Below, piece by piece: positions 48,046 through 58,990 of a stretch of DNA of 64,000 bases. The notes under the pieces were generated by a model. That model had not been told where the DNA came from, made no database searches, and saw only the letters and a list, made by a program, of their open reading frames with translations. Both the position numbers and the translations under genes were made by a program. The stretch lies in contig NW_022196425.1 in assembly GCF_008641045.1 (NCBI RefSeq), positions 1-64,000 on the forward strand, written 5' to 3'. Position 1 is the first letter of the stretch. Each line of letters starts with the position of its first letter. The DNA is from Pistacia vera. Lineage: Eukaryota > Streptophyta > Magnoliopsida > Sapindales > Anacardiaceae.

Positions 48046-48193
48046 CACGTGTCCTTTATTAGATCTTGAAGATCGTTTTTAGATTCGCGCTTGAACTCTC
48101 GACTCCTAGCTTTTGATTTTGTCCATGTTACCTTTTCATCAATGGTCAAATATCTTCCACGTGTATGGACCTGTGGGCCTCGTATCTCACGTG
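48046..48193 (+). promoter_or_regulatory. Clock and light elements upstream of the PRR7-like gene
   Basis: Three perfect G-boxes CACGTG lie at 48046-48051, 48158-48163 and 48188-48193. The CCA1/LHY-type site AAATATCT (48148-48155, short evening element) ends two bases before the second G-box. In Arabidopsis, PRR genes are direct targets of CCA1/LHY and of G-box factors, so the cluster fits morning-phased, light-responsive control. Occupancy here is inference. Confidence 0.6.
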
Positions 48194-48319
48194 GCCTCCT
48201 GAGCCCCTACACACCTCCATTTGTTACACGTCAGCACAATAATATCTTCGCTCTCCCTTAAAATATTTGCTCCTCCAGTTCTTAAACAGTCAAGCTTTTT
48301 CTGCAAGTAGCACCAGCAC

Positions 48320-48358
<39 letters not shown>

Positions 48359-48404
48359 AAAAAAATCATCGATTAAACTTTATTCATTCAAGATTTGAAG
48401 CTAA

Positions 48405-49253
48405 TGGCTGCTTGGTTTTATACTCTGGATAATCTCTGCAGGTTCATTTTCTAACTTTTTTGACTTTTAAATCATGTTCATTTTTTTTTTTTTTATTAAC
48501 TATTATGGTTGTCGTTTCTCGATTTACTTTCGTTTCATATTTAATACTCTGTTGGAAGCTGAGAAAAGGTAAGGAAAGAATAAATTTTTGAGGAGGTGGA
48601 TCTTAATTTATTTTTTATTTTCGTTTCCTCTGTTTTCTGATTAGAAAAAACAGTGCTCTATTAACATTTAACTTGTAGATAATTATGCTGTATATTATAA
48701 TACAACATATAGATTGTTGTTCTCTGGTTGATTGGCTTATTATGGTTTGTATCTTATTTTCCCCTGTTTTGATCTTCTTGATACAGGAATATTGTAGATT
48801 CAGAATTAAAGCTGTCTTTGAGTATATAGTAATATATATGACGTGATTTTCACTGGCAAGCTTATGTTTGTAGAAGGTTTTATTTTTATTTTTTATTTGA
48901 GAATTTGTAGAGGGAAGTTGTAGGCATTTGGTTTTGTATCTGAATTTCTAATACAGTTGTCATTAGTTGATAATCCTGGAGCATAATAAACATGTATAAT
49001 TTTTGGTTTGGATATATTAAGTGTGACTGTGTGAGACTGTGAGTGGATTTAAGGTCATATTGCTACTTTTGGTAGATTTAAAATGAGTTTTGCAATTTCT
49101 TTTATGGTGTCTGCTTATTAGACATTTTCTGGGAGCGAAATTGTGCTGATGGTTTGTGTTTGTAGAGGTCAATTTTGAGGAGAAAAATGTGAACAAGTGT
49201 GATACTAGAAGAAACAGGTTATCTCATACATGCATTGTGTTGTACTAAGAGAT
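48405..49253 (+). other. PRR7 5' leader intron and possible 22-codon upstream ORF
   Basis: The leader exon ends at about 48439 (CTCTGCAG before GTTCAT). A plausible acceptor is ACAG at about 49214-49217. ATG at 48405 would, after that splice, run 22 codons and stop at TAA near 49250, ahead of the main start at 49291. A long A run (about 48324-48356) precedes it. Leader introns are common in PRR genes. The splice and the upstream frame are inferred from sequence only. Confidence 0.4.
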
Positions 49254-49290
49254 GGTATTAGAATAAAGGGTCTATGACCTAAACGGCCAT

Positions 49291-49846
49291 ATGTGTTACG
49301 AGCAAAAAGAAGTCAGGAATGGTGTGGCCGGTGAAGGCCAAGGTTTGGGCTCGTCTGAAGAAGATGAGTCGAGGGTTGATGATGCAGCTACAAACACTAG
49401 TAATGGACCTGTAGGGACAATTCAGGTCCATGATGGGTTCCAGATATCGCAGCAACAACCTCCTCAAGGTTCTGTGGTTTGTTGGGAGAGGTTCTTGCCT
49501 ATTAGGTCATTGAAGGTTCTTCTAGTGGAAAATGACGATTCAACTCGCCACGTTGTCAGTGCTTTGCTGCGGAATTGCAGTTATGAAGGTTAGTACTCTG
49601 TGTTCCATTCGACACATGATCCTTCTATCTCATGTATCATTTTGGTTTTTAGTTGTGAAACTTCAATTGGCAATCGACTTTATCTTCACATAATTTTTAG
49701 TTCAAGGTAGTTTTATCTTAATCTTGTAGAACCCAAATGGATCTCATTATCTAATTGTCATATAGTATATAAAACCGGTATTACGTTGAAAACTGCATCC
49801 TTCAAAACTTGCTTAGATTTCTAGTGAAGCAAATTTTTTATCAGTT

Positions 49847-49893
<47 letters not shown>

Positions 49894-52800
49894 GTTTGAG
49901 ATAAAGTCATCTTTTTTTATTTTTCACTCCAATTGAGTCACATTTTTGCATATTTATGGAGAATCAATTATGAATTTCTTTTTTTTTTTTTTTTGATATA
50001 TTTATTAGGTTTGAAGTTCATGGATTCGTTCTTTTCAATTTAAATATTCCAAGCTCTAACACATCTTAGACTCTTATTTTAAGCATGAGGAATCATTGCC
50101 CATCGGTGCTGAACATGTTCTTCCATAGATGATTATGGAACTCTAGTGCTTATTTGGTTATCATGATGAATAATGTGGGTTGAATTATACTTTTGCTTAT
50201 ATAGCATGTTTTGCCTTTTCACAGAAACAAATATATTATTTTTGCTTCTGATTATAATCTTGAATGTCCTAATCTGTTAGTAATATCAAGCAAATTCAAA
50301 ATTGTAGTCTCCTTTGAACTGCTATTTTAGGTCTATGAGATTTGTCATCTGGGAGTGATTCTGTGGATGTCTGTGGCTGGATGGATGAAGTTGTGTCAAA
50401 CTTAACTTTTATGCTTATCAGTTTTATTTATCCATGAAAGCTTATATCCTTGATCTGGTATCGGCAGTTACTCCTGTTGCAAATGGCCTTCAAGCATGGA
50501 AGATTCTTGAAGATCTTTCTAATCAGATTGATATTGTTCTAACGGAGGTAGTCATGCCCGTTTTATCAGGAATTGGTCTTCTATGCAAAATAATGATGCA
50601 CAAAACGAGAAAGAACATTCCTGTAATAAGTAAGCATCATGTTACTGCTCTTTTCCATATTGATTATCATGAAATGTAAGGCTCATTCTCTCATGAATGT
50701 TTCTGATTTACTGCATTGATTACAATGACATTTGATGAGCTATGTTTGCAGTGATGTCATCTCAAGATTCTATGGGCATAGTCTTTAAGTGTTTGTCAAA
50801 AGGTGCAGTTGACTTTCTTGTGAAACCAATTCGGAAGAACGAACTGAAAAATCTCTGGCAACATGTTTGGAGGAGATGCCACAGTGTGAGTGTTCTGCTT
50901 TTTTGCTTTAGATATGCAATTACCTGGTGGACTAATGTAGACTTTTGCCTCAGGTCAAGGTTATAGTTTATTGGGAAATAAAATTATTCCCTAACTTATG
51001 CACCAGATTTTGCTTGTAAGGCTGATATCCTGTCATATGTATAGATTCAGGTTTCAAAATTTATTTGGTTTTAAAGGATGTTTGGTTTGGTAGTGGATTT
51101 ATGTATTTTACCTTTGTCTCAGTTTAATCACCATTAAGCTGATTTTCTACTGATGTTTGGACTAATTTCTCATCCTCTCTCAGTCTAGTGGTAGCGGGAG
51201 TGAAAGTGGGACGCACACCAAAAAATCTGCAAAATCGAAAAGTAATGACTCTGAAAACAATAGCAGCTGTGGTGATGAGCAAGATAATGGGTATAATACT
51301 CTGAATATTCGGGATGGAAGTGACAATGGGAGTGGCACTCAGGTTATTGTATATGGGTCTTTAATACTACGTAGCTTGATATTGCTTTGTGTATGCCTTT
51401 AGATAATATTTGAATTACTTTGGAAGTGTGATTTGATGGAGCGGTGCATGAGATTAATCTAAGCGCANTCATTCTCTCATGAATGTTTCTGATTTACTGC
51501 ATTGATTACAATGACATTTGATGAGCTATGTTTGCAGTGATGTCATCTCAAGATTCTATGGGCATAGTCTTTAAGTGTTTGTCAAAAGGTGCAGTTGACT
51601 TTCTTGTGAAACCAATTCGGAAGAACGAACTGAAAAATCTCTGGCAACATGTTTGGAGGAGATGCCACAGTGTGAGTGTTCTGCTTTTTTGCTTTAGATA
51701 TGCAATTACCTGGTGGACTAATGTAGACTTTTGCCTCAGGTCAAGGTTATAGTTTATTGGGAAATAAAATTATTCCCTAACTTATGCACCAGATTTTGCT
51801 TGTAAGGCTGATATCCTGTCATATGTATAGATTCAGGTTTCAAAATTTATTTGGTTTTAAAGGATGTTTGGTTTGGTAGTGGATTTATGTAATTTACCTT
51901 TGTCTCAGTTTAATCACCATTAAGCTGATTTTCTACTCATGTTTGGACTAATTTCTGATCCTCTCTCAGTCTAGTGGTAGCGGGAGTGAAAGTGGGACGC
52001 ACACCAAAAAATCTGCAAAATCTAAAAGTAACGACTCTGAAAACAATAGCAGCTGTGGTGATGAGCAAGATAATGGGTATAATACTCTGAATATTCGGGA
52101 TGGAAGTGACAATGGGAGTGGCACTCAGGTTATTGTATATGGGTCTTTAATACTACGTAGCTTGATATTGCTTTGTGTATGCCTTTAGATAATATTTGAA
52201 TTACTTTGGAAGTGTGATTTGATGGAGCGGTGCATGAGATTAATCTAAGCGCAGAGAGAGAGAGAGAGAGAGACAGGCTCACGAAGAGGGTGGTGCATAA
52301 ATCAGTACTAGTATTTTTCTTGTGGTAATAAATTTTCATTCAGCTGCTCAAATGCATATGGTTAATCAGAGCATTCCATTAGATTGGCAAGAAATGTTCC
52401 ATCCTGAATCAATTCTACAGTTGCCTTTGCTATCTCTGCATATTTTCTTTGTAAGACTGGATGTCATCAATCAAAAGCATATAGTGATGTCATTAAAATT
52501 TTATTCTACTCTATGCCCTTTGAATTAAGGGTTCTCATTATTGGTTAATTGGCATTATGTTAAAGCTTAATTCATGAAGAACTGTTGAATTTAGATGCTT
52601 ATAAGCATAATGACAGATCATCTATACAAACTGCCTATTTAGAAGAAAATGTTGAGCTATTTGTAACAGATATAGTATATAATAATGCTTTTGGACTTTG
52701 GGACTTGTTTGGGTGCCTACTCTTTAGATGAAGACTTAGTAGATACATCTAATTTTTTATTCAGTTCTCCCTTTCTTTGTTAATGTACTTAATGAATTTT

Positions 52801-55751
52801 ACATTGTTAATTTATGTCATACAAGAGATTGCCGAGGACAAAAAACAGACATGATAGTTCTTTTCATTTTACAGAGTTCATGGACGAAAAAAGCAGCTGA
52901 CGTTGACAGCCCTCAACCACTATCACCTTCATATCATTTGACTGATGCTCCTGATAGCATTTGTGCCCAGGTGATCCATAATAAGCCTGAATCATTTAGC
53001 AATGGATGGGTGCATGTTAGTGAAACAAAAGATGGCCATGAACAGAATGAACAACATGGTAAATATCTATTTTTGCATATCTGTGGTCCTATTTGCTGGA
53101 CATTTTTTCTTGTTTCCTCTTTCTCTTTTGTCCCCCCTAATAGCACTTTTTAGTGATGCCATGTGCTTTTTTTTCTTTTTTTCTATAAGATGACATTGCA
53201 ATGGGCAAAGACTTGGAAATAGGAGTATCTGAAGATCCAGAGAAGTTATTTACCAACCAAACTAGAAAAAGGCACAGTAAATTGTCTGAAGTAGATAATA
53301 GACCATTTGACAATGAACAACTGCAGCGTGACAATGAAAGTGCACGCGGCAAATGGAGGGACCAAGCTGCCGGTGTCATTAGTACAAATGCCACTAATCC
53401 ACTGGCTGAAGGAAGTAACTTTGATGCTATAAATGGCCCTTCTGACATCTCACGTGTCAAAGTATCCAGTGATTGTGGAGAAATGCCATCTCTTGAACTA
53501 ACTCTGAAAAGGCTGCGGGGAGTAGAAGTTGGTCGAAGTGCTGCAAATGATGATTGCAACGTTCTGAGACATTCAGATTTTTCAGCATTCTCAAAGTATG
53601 ATATAAACTTGAATGCTCTAATATATTCATGTTTAGTGCTTTTAGCAAGTAACAATGGACCTAAACTCTTTTTTTATTTTTATTTTTTACCTGTGGTTGT
53701 TGAACTTGAATATGCAGATACAATACCGCGTCTTCTGCAAATCAGGTAATGATGTAGCACTCTAGACTGTAGAAACCTATGAACTTTTTCTGTCATAGCT
53801 ATTCTTTGATTTAAGCAAAATCGTAACTTATTCCATTAGCCATTCAACTATTGATATGTGGATGGGTGCTGCTGTCAAATTTTGAGAAAAAGGAAACCAT
53901 TGAAATGGTGAAGTGCCCTTATATATTCTTCAGTTGTATAATTGCAGCATCTCCTATCTCATAATGTGGCTCGCAGTTAGTAGCAAGCTGCTGATGGTAA
54001 TGATCAGTGTAGGATGGCAAACTGTTCTTTTACTGGTCTAATGTTTATTCTACCTGCTATCCAGGCTCCCACAGGGAATGCAGGAAGCTGTTCTCCACTA
54101 GATAATGGTTCTGTTGCAATGAAGACGGAAACAATGCAAAATTTTCCATCCCATTCAAATGGCCCTCCTCTCAATCAGCAGTCCAATGGAAGTAGTAACA
54201 ACAATGACATGGCCTCCACTGCTAAATATTCTACCTCCAAACCAGAAGCTTTGAACGATAAGTCGGAGTCTATTTCAGCATTCAAACCTTTTCACTATTC
54301 TGCCTTCCAATCTTTGCAGAATGGCCGGATTTATTCTTCTCAACAAGTGTTACCTGAGAAGGCAGATGATATGGGAGTTAACACAATTCAAGCACAACTG
54401 AGAGGGACTCACCATTTGGTCCACGTTCAGAATCACCAGCACCACCACTGTCATTATCATCAGCGTGATCATAACGTGCAGCACTATCAGTCACAGCAAG
54501 ATCAGGATGATCTTTCAGTCAAGAATATGGCAGCTGCAGCTCCGCAGTGTGGTTCATCGAATGTATTTGAAGGCACCACTGAAACTAATGTTGGAAACTA
54601 TAGTGTGAATGGTAGTGCCTCAGGAAGTAACCATGGCAGCAATGGGCAAAATGGAAGCAGCACTGGATTGAATGCTGGAATAACAAACTTGGAGAGTGAC
54701 AAAGGGGCGGCTGGAAAAAGTGGAGTTAGTGGGAATATTGTTGATGAAGAACGAGCTGCTCAGAGAGAGGCTGCCTTGATGAAATTTCGTCAGAAAAGAA
54801 AAGAAAGATGTTTCGGGAAGAGGGTAACTCATTTTCTTGTCGTTTTGCATTGTAGCTAAATATGTTTTGCCTAGGAACATGTTTTGCTGGATTTTTTTAT
54901 TGGGCTAGTTTTTTCTCTATTCTTTTTATACCCAAAAATTCCTCCAACCTTGACCTCTTAGTTGAAACCAAGGGCTTTTACCACTAAGCCAACCCCTGGG
55001 ATTTCTTATTGTGTTAATAAACCCAAGGGTTTGGTGCTGATTTCTTACTCATTTGGAAAAGAATATCCAGTTCTATGGGTTAGAATCAGGCACAGTAAAT
55101 AAAAAAGATGAAGTATGTTGAATTATCATTGAATGGTGAAGTAACTTTCGTGCAGTGTCCCAACTAGTAAGGAGTGTAGGATAAACCAATATGTGATTAC
55201 TTTTAACCTCTGACGGATGTTTTGTTTGGCACTTAATTATCAATCTCGAAGATTCATTGTTAAGACCCATGTCTGTAGAACATGAGAACTTCGGATTAAC
55301 TCAATTACTTTTTTTTTTTTTTCCATTGTAATCTGATTGGGATGATATTGACAACTGACAAGACCAGCAGTATGATTAGTTGAACTTCGGAGGTTTTTCT
55401 CTGCAGATAATTTATAACTTTGTATTTTCTGGTAGACCGTTTATACTGCCTTTTTTTTTTTTTTTTTAACTTTTTATTGACTTAATAGTTTGATGGAGCT
55501 AGTTCTTCCTTCTGTACTGTTTTTCAGGTCCGATATCATAGCAGGAAAAAATTAGCAGAACAGCGGCCTCGTGTCAGGGGACAATTTGTTCGACAAACAG
55601 TGTATGATGCTGAGTTGTACATAGATAATATTATTTTGTATCAACTAGGTCCTTATTGTTTTTTTGTTTCAGGTCTGATTCTAAGGCAGGAAAAGATTAT
55701 TCGACCAACGACCTCACCTCAGATGACAATTCAGGAGATAACCTTAGATGA
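49291..55751 (+). CDS. PRR7: Circadian-clock pseudo-response regulator, PRR7 type, 10 coding exons, 760 aa
   Basis: Exons 49291-49588, 50468-50629, 50752-50885, 51184-51342, 52875-53058, 53190-53595, 53718-53745, 54065-54823, 55528-55601 and 55673-55751 join in frame to TGA. The pseudo-receiver domain (about 74-190) starts LKVLLVENDDSTR. The phospho-acceptor Asp is Glu126 (DIVLTEVVMP), the defining PRR change. Motifs CLSKGAVDFLVKPIRKNEL and SSGSGSESGT follow. The CCT domain (about 691-734) has REAALMKFRQKRKERCFGKR, spliced to VRYHSRKKLAEQRPRVRG. The middle is disordered with a His/Gln-rich tract (about 590-630). In Arabidopsis, PRR7 is a nuclear repressor of CCA1/LHY. The start is the first ATG after an in-frame stop at 49264. 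A second copy of exons 3-4 (51538-51671, 51970-52128) is left out because splicing it in gives an immediate stop. Confidence 0.93.
50683..52253. repeat. 785-bp direct duplication of PRR7 exons 3-4 around one N
   Basis: Copy 1 is 50683-51467 and copy 2 is 51469-52253, with the unknown base at 51468 between them. They differ at only about five single bases (for example TGTATTTTACC/TGTAATTTACC, TACTGATG/TACTCATG, AATCGAAA/AATCTAAA). Copy 1 ends exactly where copy 2 runs into a GA microsatellite (52253-52273). Likely two alleles placed in series, although a recent real duplication is not excluded. Confidence 0.95.
54928..55008 (-). mobile_element. SINE-like fragment in PRR7 intron 8
   Basis: On the minus strand it reads AGGGGTTGGCTTAGTGGTAA (A-box-like), then AAGCCCTTGGTT, then AGAGGTCAAGGTTGGAGGAA (degenerate B-box) and AATTTTTGGG. 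It resembles the head of a tRNA-derived SINE about 80 bp long, truncated after the B-box. Confidence 0.5.
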
Positions 55752-56126
55752 CACAAGCAGTGATGCAGAATCCGAAATCAACCCGATGTCCCTGATAGTG
55801 CATGTGAATTTGTGTACATTAGACTAGCATCAACTATCCATGTAGGGAAGGGGTTTGTCTCCGTATTTGCTAGAGAGAATTTTAGGTACGGGTTAAAAAA
55901 GACCTTCGAGTTCGAAACCTTTGCGAAGATACTTGATACTATATGTTATTTTTATAAACCTTTGATGAACTTGTAGGAGATCACCCCTTGAATGGTGTAA
56001 CCTCTATGCTATAGATCTGTTCCTTGCTGTGTTTGGAATAATTTTCTCTATTTTCCGTCAAAGAGTTTGCTCCTTTCTAGTATTTGCTACATCTTAGTAA
56101 ATTGTGTAAATTTATATTTGTTGTTA
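55752..56126 (+). other. PRR7 3' untranslated region (likely)
   Basis: Non-coding sequence after the stop codon. It includes TTGTGTACATTAGACT and several A/T-rich stretches that could hold poly(A) signals. It ends at MITE copy 2. Confidence 0.5.
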
Positions 56127-56562
56127 GGGTTAATGACTTTTTCTTATCCAAATAATGGTTTAATGATATTTTTTTGTCTATAGATTTTTAAAATACTATT
56201 TTATTACTTAAATTTATATTTTGTTGAAAAACGGAGAGAAAACTCGATTCAGGTTGTTGGAGTTTTGAAGAGGAGAGATCAGTAAAAAGTTAGATTTTGG
56301 TGGTTAGAATTGATCAAAATTTGAAGTGGGGGGGGTGATTGTGTAAATCTTAATCGTTTGATTGTTGATGTTTAGTAGGGTTGACAGGAGTAAGGTTTGG
56401 AAGGTTTTAGTGAGTGATGATTAGGGAAGAGAATGGTGGTGATATGGGATTATAAATACACTAAAATCGAAAATAAAATATAAATTTAAATAATAAACTA
56501 GTGTTTTAAAAACTAAGAAATGTATTATTAAAAATTATTTAGATAGAAAAAGTCGTTTACTC
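56127..56562. mobile_element. MITE family M, copy 2, behind PRR7
   Basis: This 436-bp copy starts GGGTTAATGACTTTTTC and ends with the complement GAGTAAACGACTTTTTC. The flanks TTGTTGTTA (56118-56126) and TTGTTATTA (56563-56571) match at 8 of 9. The interior is co-linear with copies 1 and 3: the stretch around AAATTTATATTTTGTTGAA, TTGATCAAAATTTGAAGT and AGTAAGGTTTGGAAGG. Confidence 0.85.
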
Positions 56563-56571
56563 TTGTTATTA

Positions 56572-58668
56572 ATCCCAGTTTGGGAAATAGTCAGCCCACT
56601 GAATGCTCATCAGTCATTTACGTATACTTGAAATGAATATGGGCTATTTTCTAGTACTTCCAAAACGTGATTCTTTTTATATGGGCCTCACTAATTCAGG
56701 AACTTTCACGACAAAGAGTTCATGGGTTTTTTTTAAAAAACTTATAGGTGGACCCTTGGCGGCCGCAGCCGCGCAGAACAAGGAGTTTAAGTTTTTAAGG
56801 AAATTATATTAAAAAAAAAAGAAATTTCCTTAAAAAAAAAAGATTCTTAAAAAGTAGAAGTCAGAATATTGTATTAATTGTCAACTTTATTAAAGTCAGG
56901 ACAAAAATGATAATATTTAAATAAAACATTAACGTAAAAGATTAAACAAATATGATATGAATCCATGGCCTACATCATAAACTTTTTAATGAAATTTTAT
57001 GGTACTAAAATATAAAAAGAAAACCTACAATCATCATCATCGGGATAAAAATACACCTGCCCTAATTAACATTATTCGAATATGAAATTATGAATTGTAC
57101 CTTCAGTTATGTTGTTACGTAATAGTAATAATATATAAAGAGCAAACCATATATTTTCACACGAGGTTTAACGAATTTTTAAGTTGATACCTCTTGTTGT
57201 ATTTATTCTAGATTCTCATTCTTAAAGTAACGTCATTTTCTTTTTTTTAACAAATTATCAACTTTTCACTATAGTGTGGTTAGTTTTTGCTTTTTTCAAC
57301 TGATTATGAACTCTTTACAACTTTTTCTATAAAACTCATATCTTTACTGGTCAATCTCATTCATATTTGAATAATGTTATGTGCATTAACCAAATTATAT
57401 TAATCCAAGTACTAACAATTGAAATTAATTTTTTTTTTTTCAGTTTTTGTGGGAATTGACGTGACAATAAAAGAGATCTGTCACATCAGTTAGTATTTGG
57501 GTTAGTATGGTTTTAGTTAACGCCGGAACATTATTCTTCATATTTACTCATATATAAAAGACAATAAGCATCTCAAGGGAAAGTAAAAGGGCAAGGGCAA
57601 AGAAGCTTTAATTTCTGCGCGTAAATGTTTTGCCATTTTATCCGAATCATGTTTCAATGGAGCAAGCCTTGCAGTTTTTACACATGAATAAGACAACCCA
57701 TGTGGCCCCTAATTCAAGCTTCAATAATTCTCGATAAGGTTGATCCATCCCCAGCAGTTTTCTTTTCTTCTTTTCTTTATATTAAAATCAAAAGAAATCG
57801 TAACATTACACTGCCTTTTTTCACTTTCTGGAAATGTTATTGTTGAGTGTTGTCTCGTCTTGTCATTATTCCGAAGCAACTTCTTGAACTCAAAACAACG
57901 TGTTTAATGAATTTCAACTCTCAAACAGGGAAATCAAATCAGTGTCTCATTTAAACATCTGTCAAAGTAATGAAACTGGGTTTCTGTTGTTAGTTGTCAC
58001 AAATTTAAGATTACCCATTTGAGGGTTTGTTACAGTTGTGGTGGGTCAACTATTGTGGGTGACAAGTAATGAAATGAACCGCTAGAACTAGAAGCTGCGT
58101 TTGAGCCAACCCAATTAAAACAAATAAAGACAGACAGTTCCTTAATTAGCTAAAGGGCATTAGGGTTTATTGCAAGGTCCCTCTCTTTTACTAGTAGTTG
58201 GGTGGGTGACACTGTCCAACTCCTTTTTTATGTTCTTGTTTTTTAGTCATTTTTTCTTCTGAATTTTTCCCGATTGATTATTTCATTCTTAAGACTTTTT
58301 TGTGTTTGGTTGACTGTTGTAATTTGTGGAGAAGACAGAAAATATACAGTAAAAGTCAAATTAGTAATAGACACACAACACTTACCAGTAATTGTCTGTG
58401 TCAATTAAGAAGGAATCTTTAGTGGGATCCATGAATATAACATGTTGGTTTTATATTTCTCTAAAAAACTTTAAGAATTATTGATCATATAACATTCATT
58501 TATTGATAGATTTTTTTTTTTTTTTTGGAATAATAATAACATTTTTGTCCCTAAGATTTGGTCTAAGTAACAGTTTAGTCTTTTATCATTTTTTTTACTA
58601 ACGTTTAGATCCCTATCAGTAACATTTTTGTTCCTTGAGGTTTGCTAATGACAAAGTATCAAAATGTT
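56572..58668. other. Long gene-free intergenic region, left part
   Basis: AT-rich with homopolymers. No open frame with a recognisable domain; the 69-codon frame at 56603-56812 has no motif. A low-complexity GGCGGCCGCAGCCGCGC patch lies near 56757. A non-coding RNA could be present but nothing visible supports it. Confidence 0.5.
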
Positions 58669-58990
58669 AATCACCACTGGGTGGCATGATGGTAAAAGAG
58701 AAAAATGAGGTTCTATGAGCTCATATCTCCTGAGTTCGAGTTCTCCCATACACTAATATGTTTGCTAATGACCAATTATCAAGACGTTAACCACTACTGG
58801 GTGACATGATAGTAAAAGAGAAAAAAGAGGTTCCATGAGTTCCTACCTCCTAAGTTCGAGTTCTCACATGCACTAATAGGGATAGCTATTGAGACTTTTA
58901 ATCAGTTGACAATTCTAAGGCTTTGGGGGATTAATTGAGATATGCGTAAGCCCTGAACACTCCCGGTCATAAAAGGAAAAGTATCAAGAC
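58669..58990 (+). mobile_element. tRNA-derived SINE-like element with duplicated head
   Basis: The order CACTGGGTGGCATGATGGTA (A-box), AGAGAAAAA, GAGGTTC, CCTGAGTTCGAGTTCTC (B-box GTTCGAGTTC) and ACACTAATA occurs at 58672-58760. It recurs at 58790-58880 with about 85 percent identity, after which a body continues (GGGATAGCTATTGAGACTTT, CCTGAACACTCCCGG) to about 58990. The pol III promoter boxes and the common tail identify a SINE-type element. The first unit is a duplicated head or a truncated second insertion. Confidence 0.65.

Noticed and set aside
51538..52128. Second copy of PRR7 exons 3 and 4 as real coding exons
   Set aside because: The phase does not fit: joining exon 4 (phase 0) to exon 3' gives TGA at once. 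The neighbouring N and near identity suggest an assembly artefact.
53137..53655. 172-codon minus-strand frame in PRR7 exon 6
   Set aside because: Shadow of the large plus-strand exon, with no recognisable domain.
56603..56812. 69-codon frame with an alanine-rich tail after PRR7
   Set aside because: No homologous motif, composition changes abruptly, no sign of splicing partners.
58669..58880. tRNA genes suggested by A-box and B-box
   Set aside because: The sequences do not fold into a cloverleaf with an anticodon arm, and they continue into SINE-like bodies.
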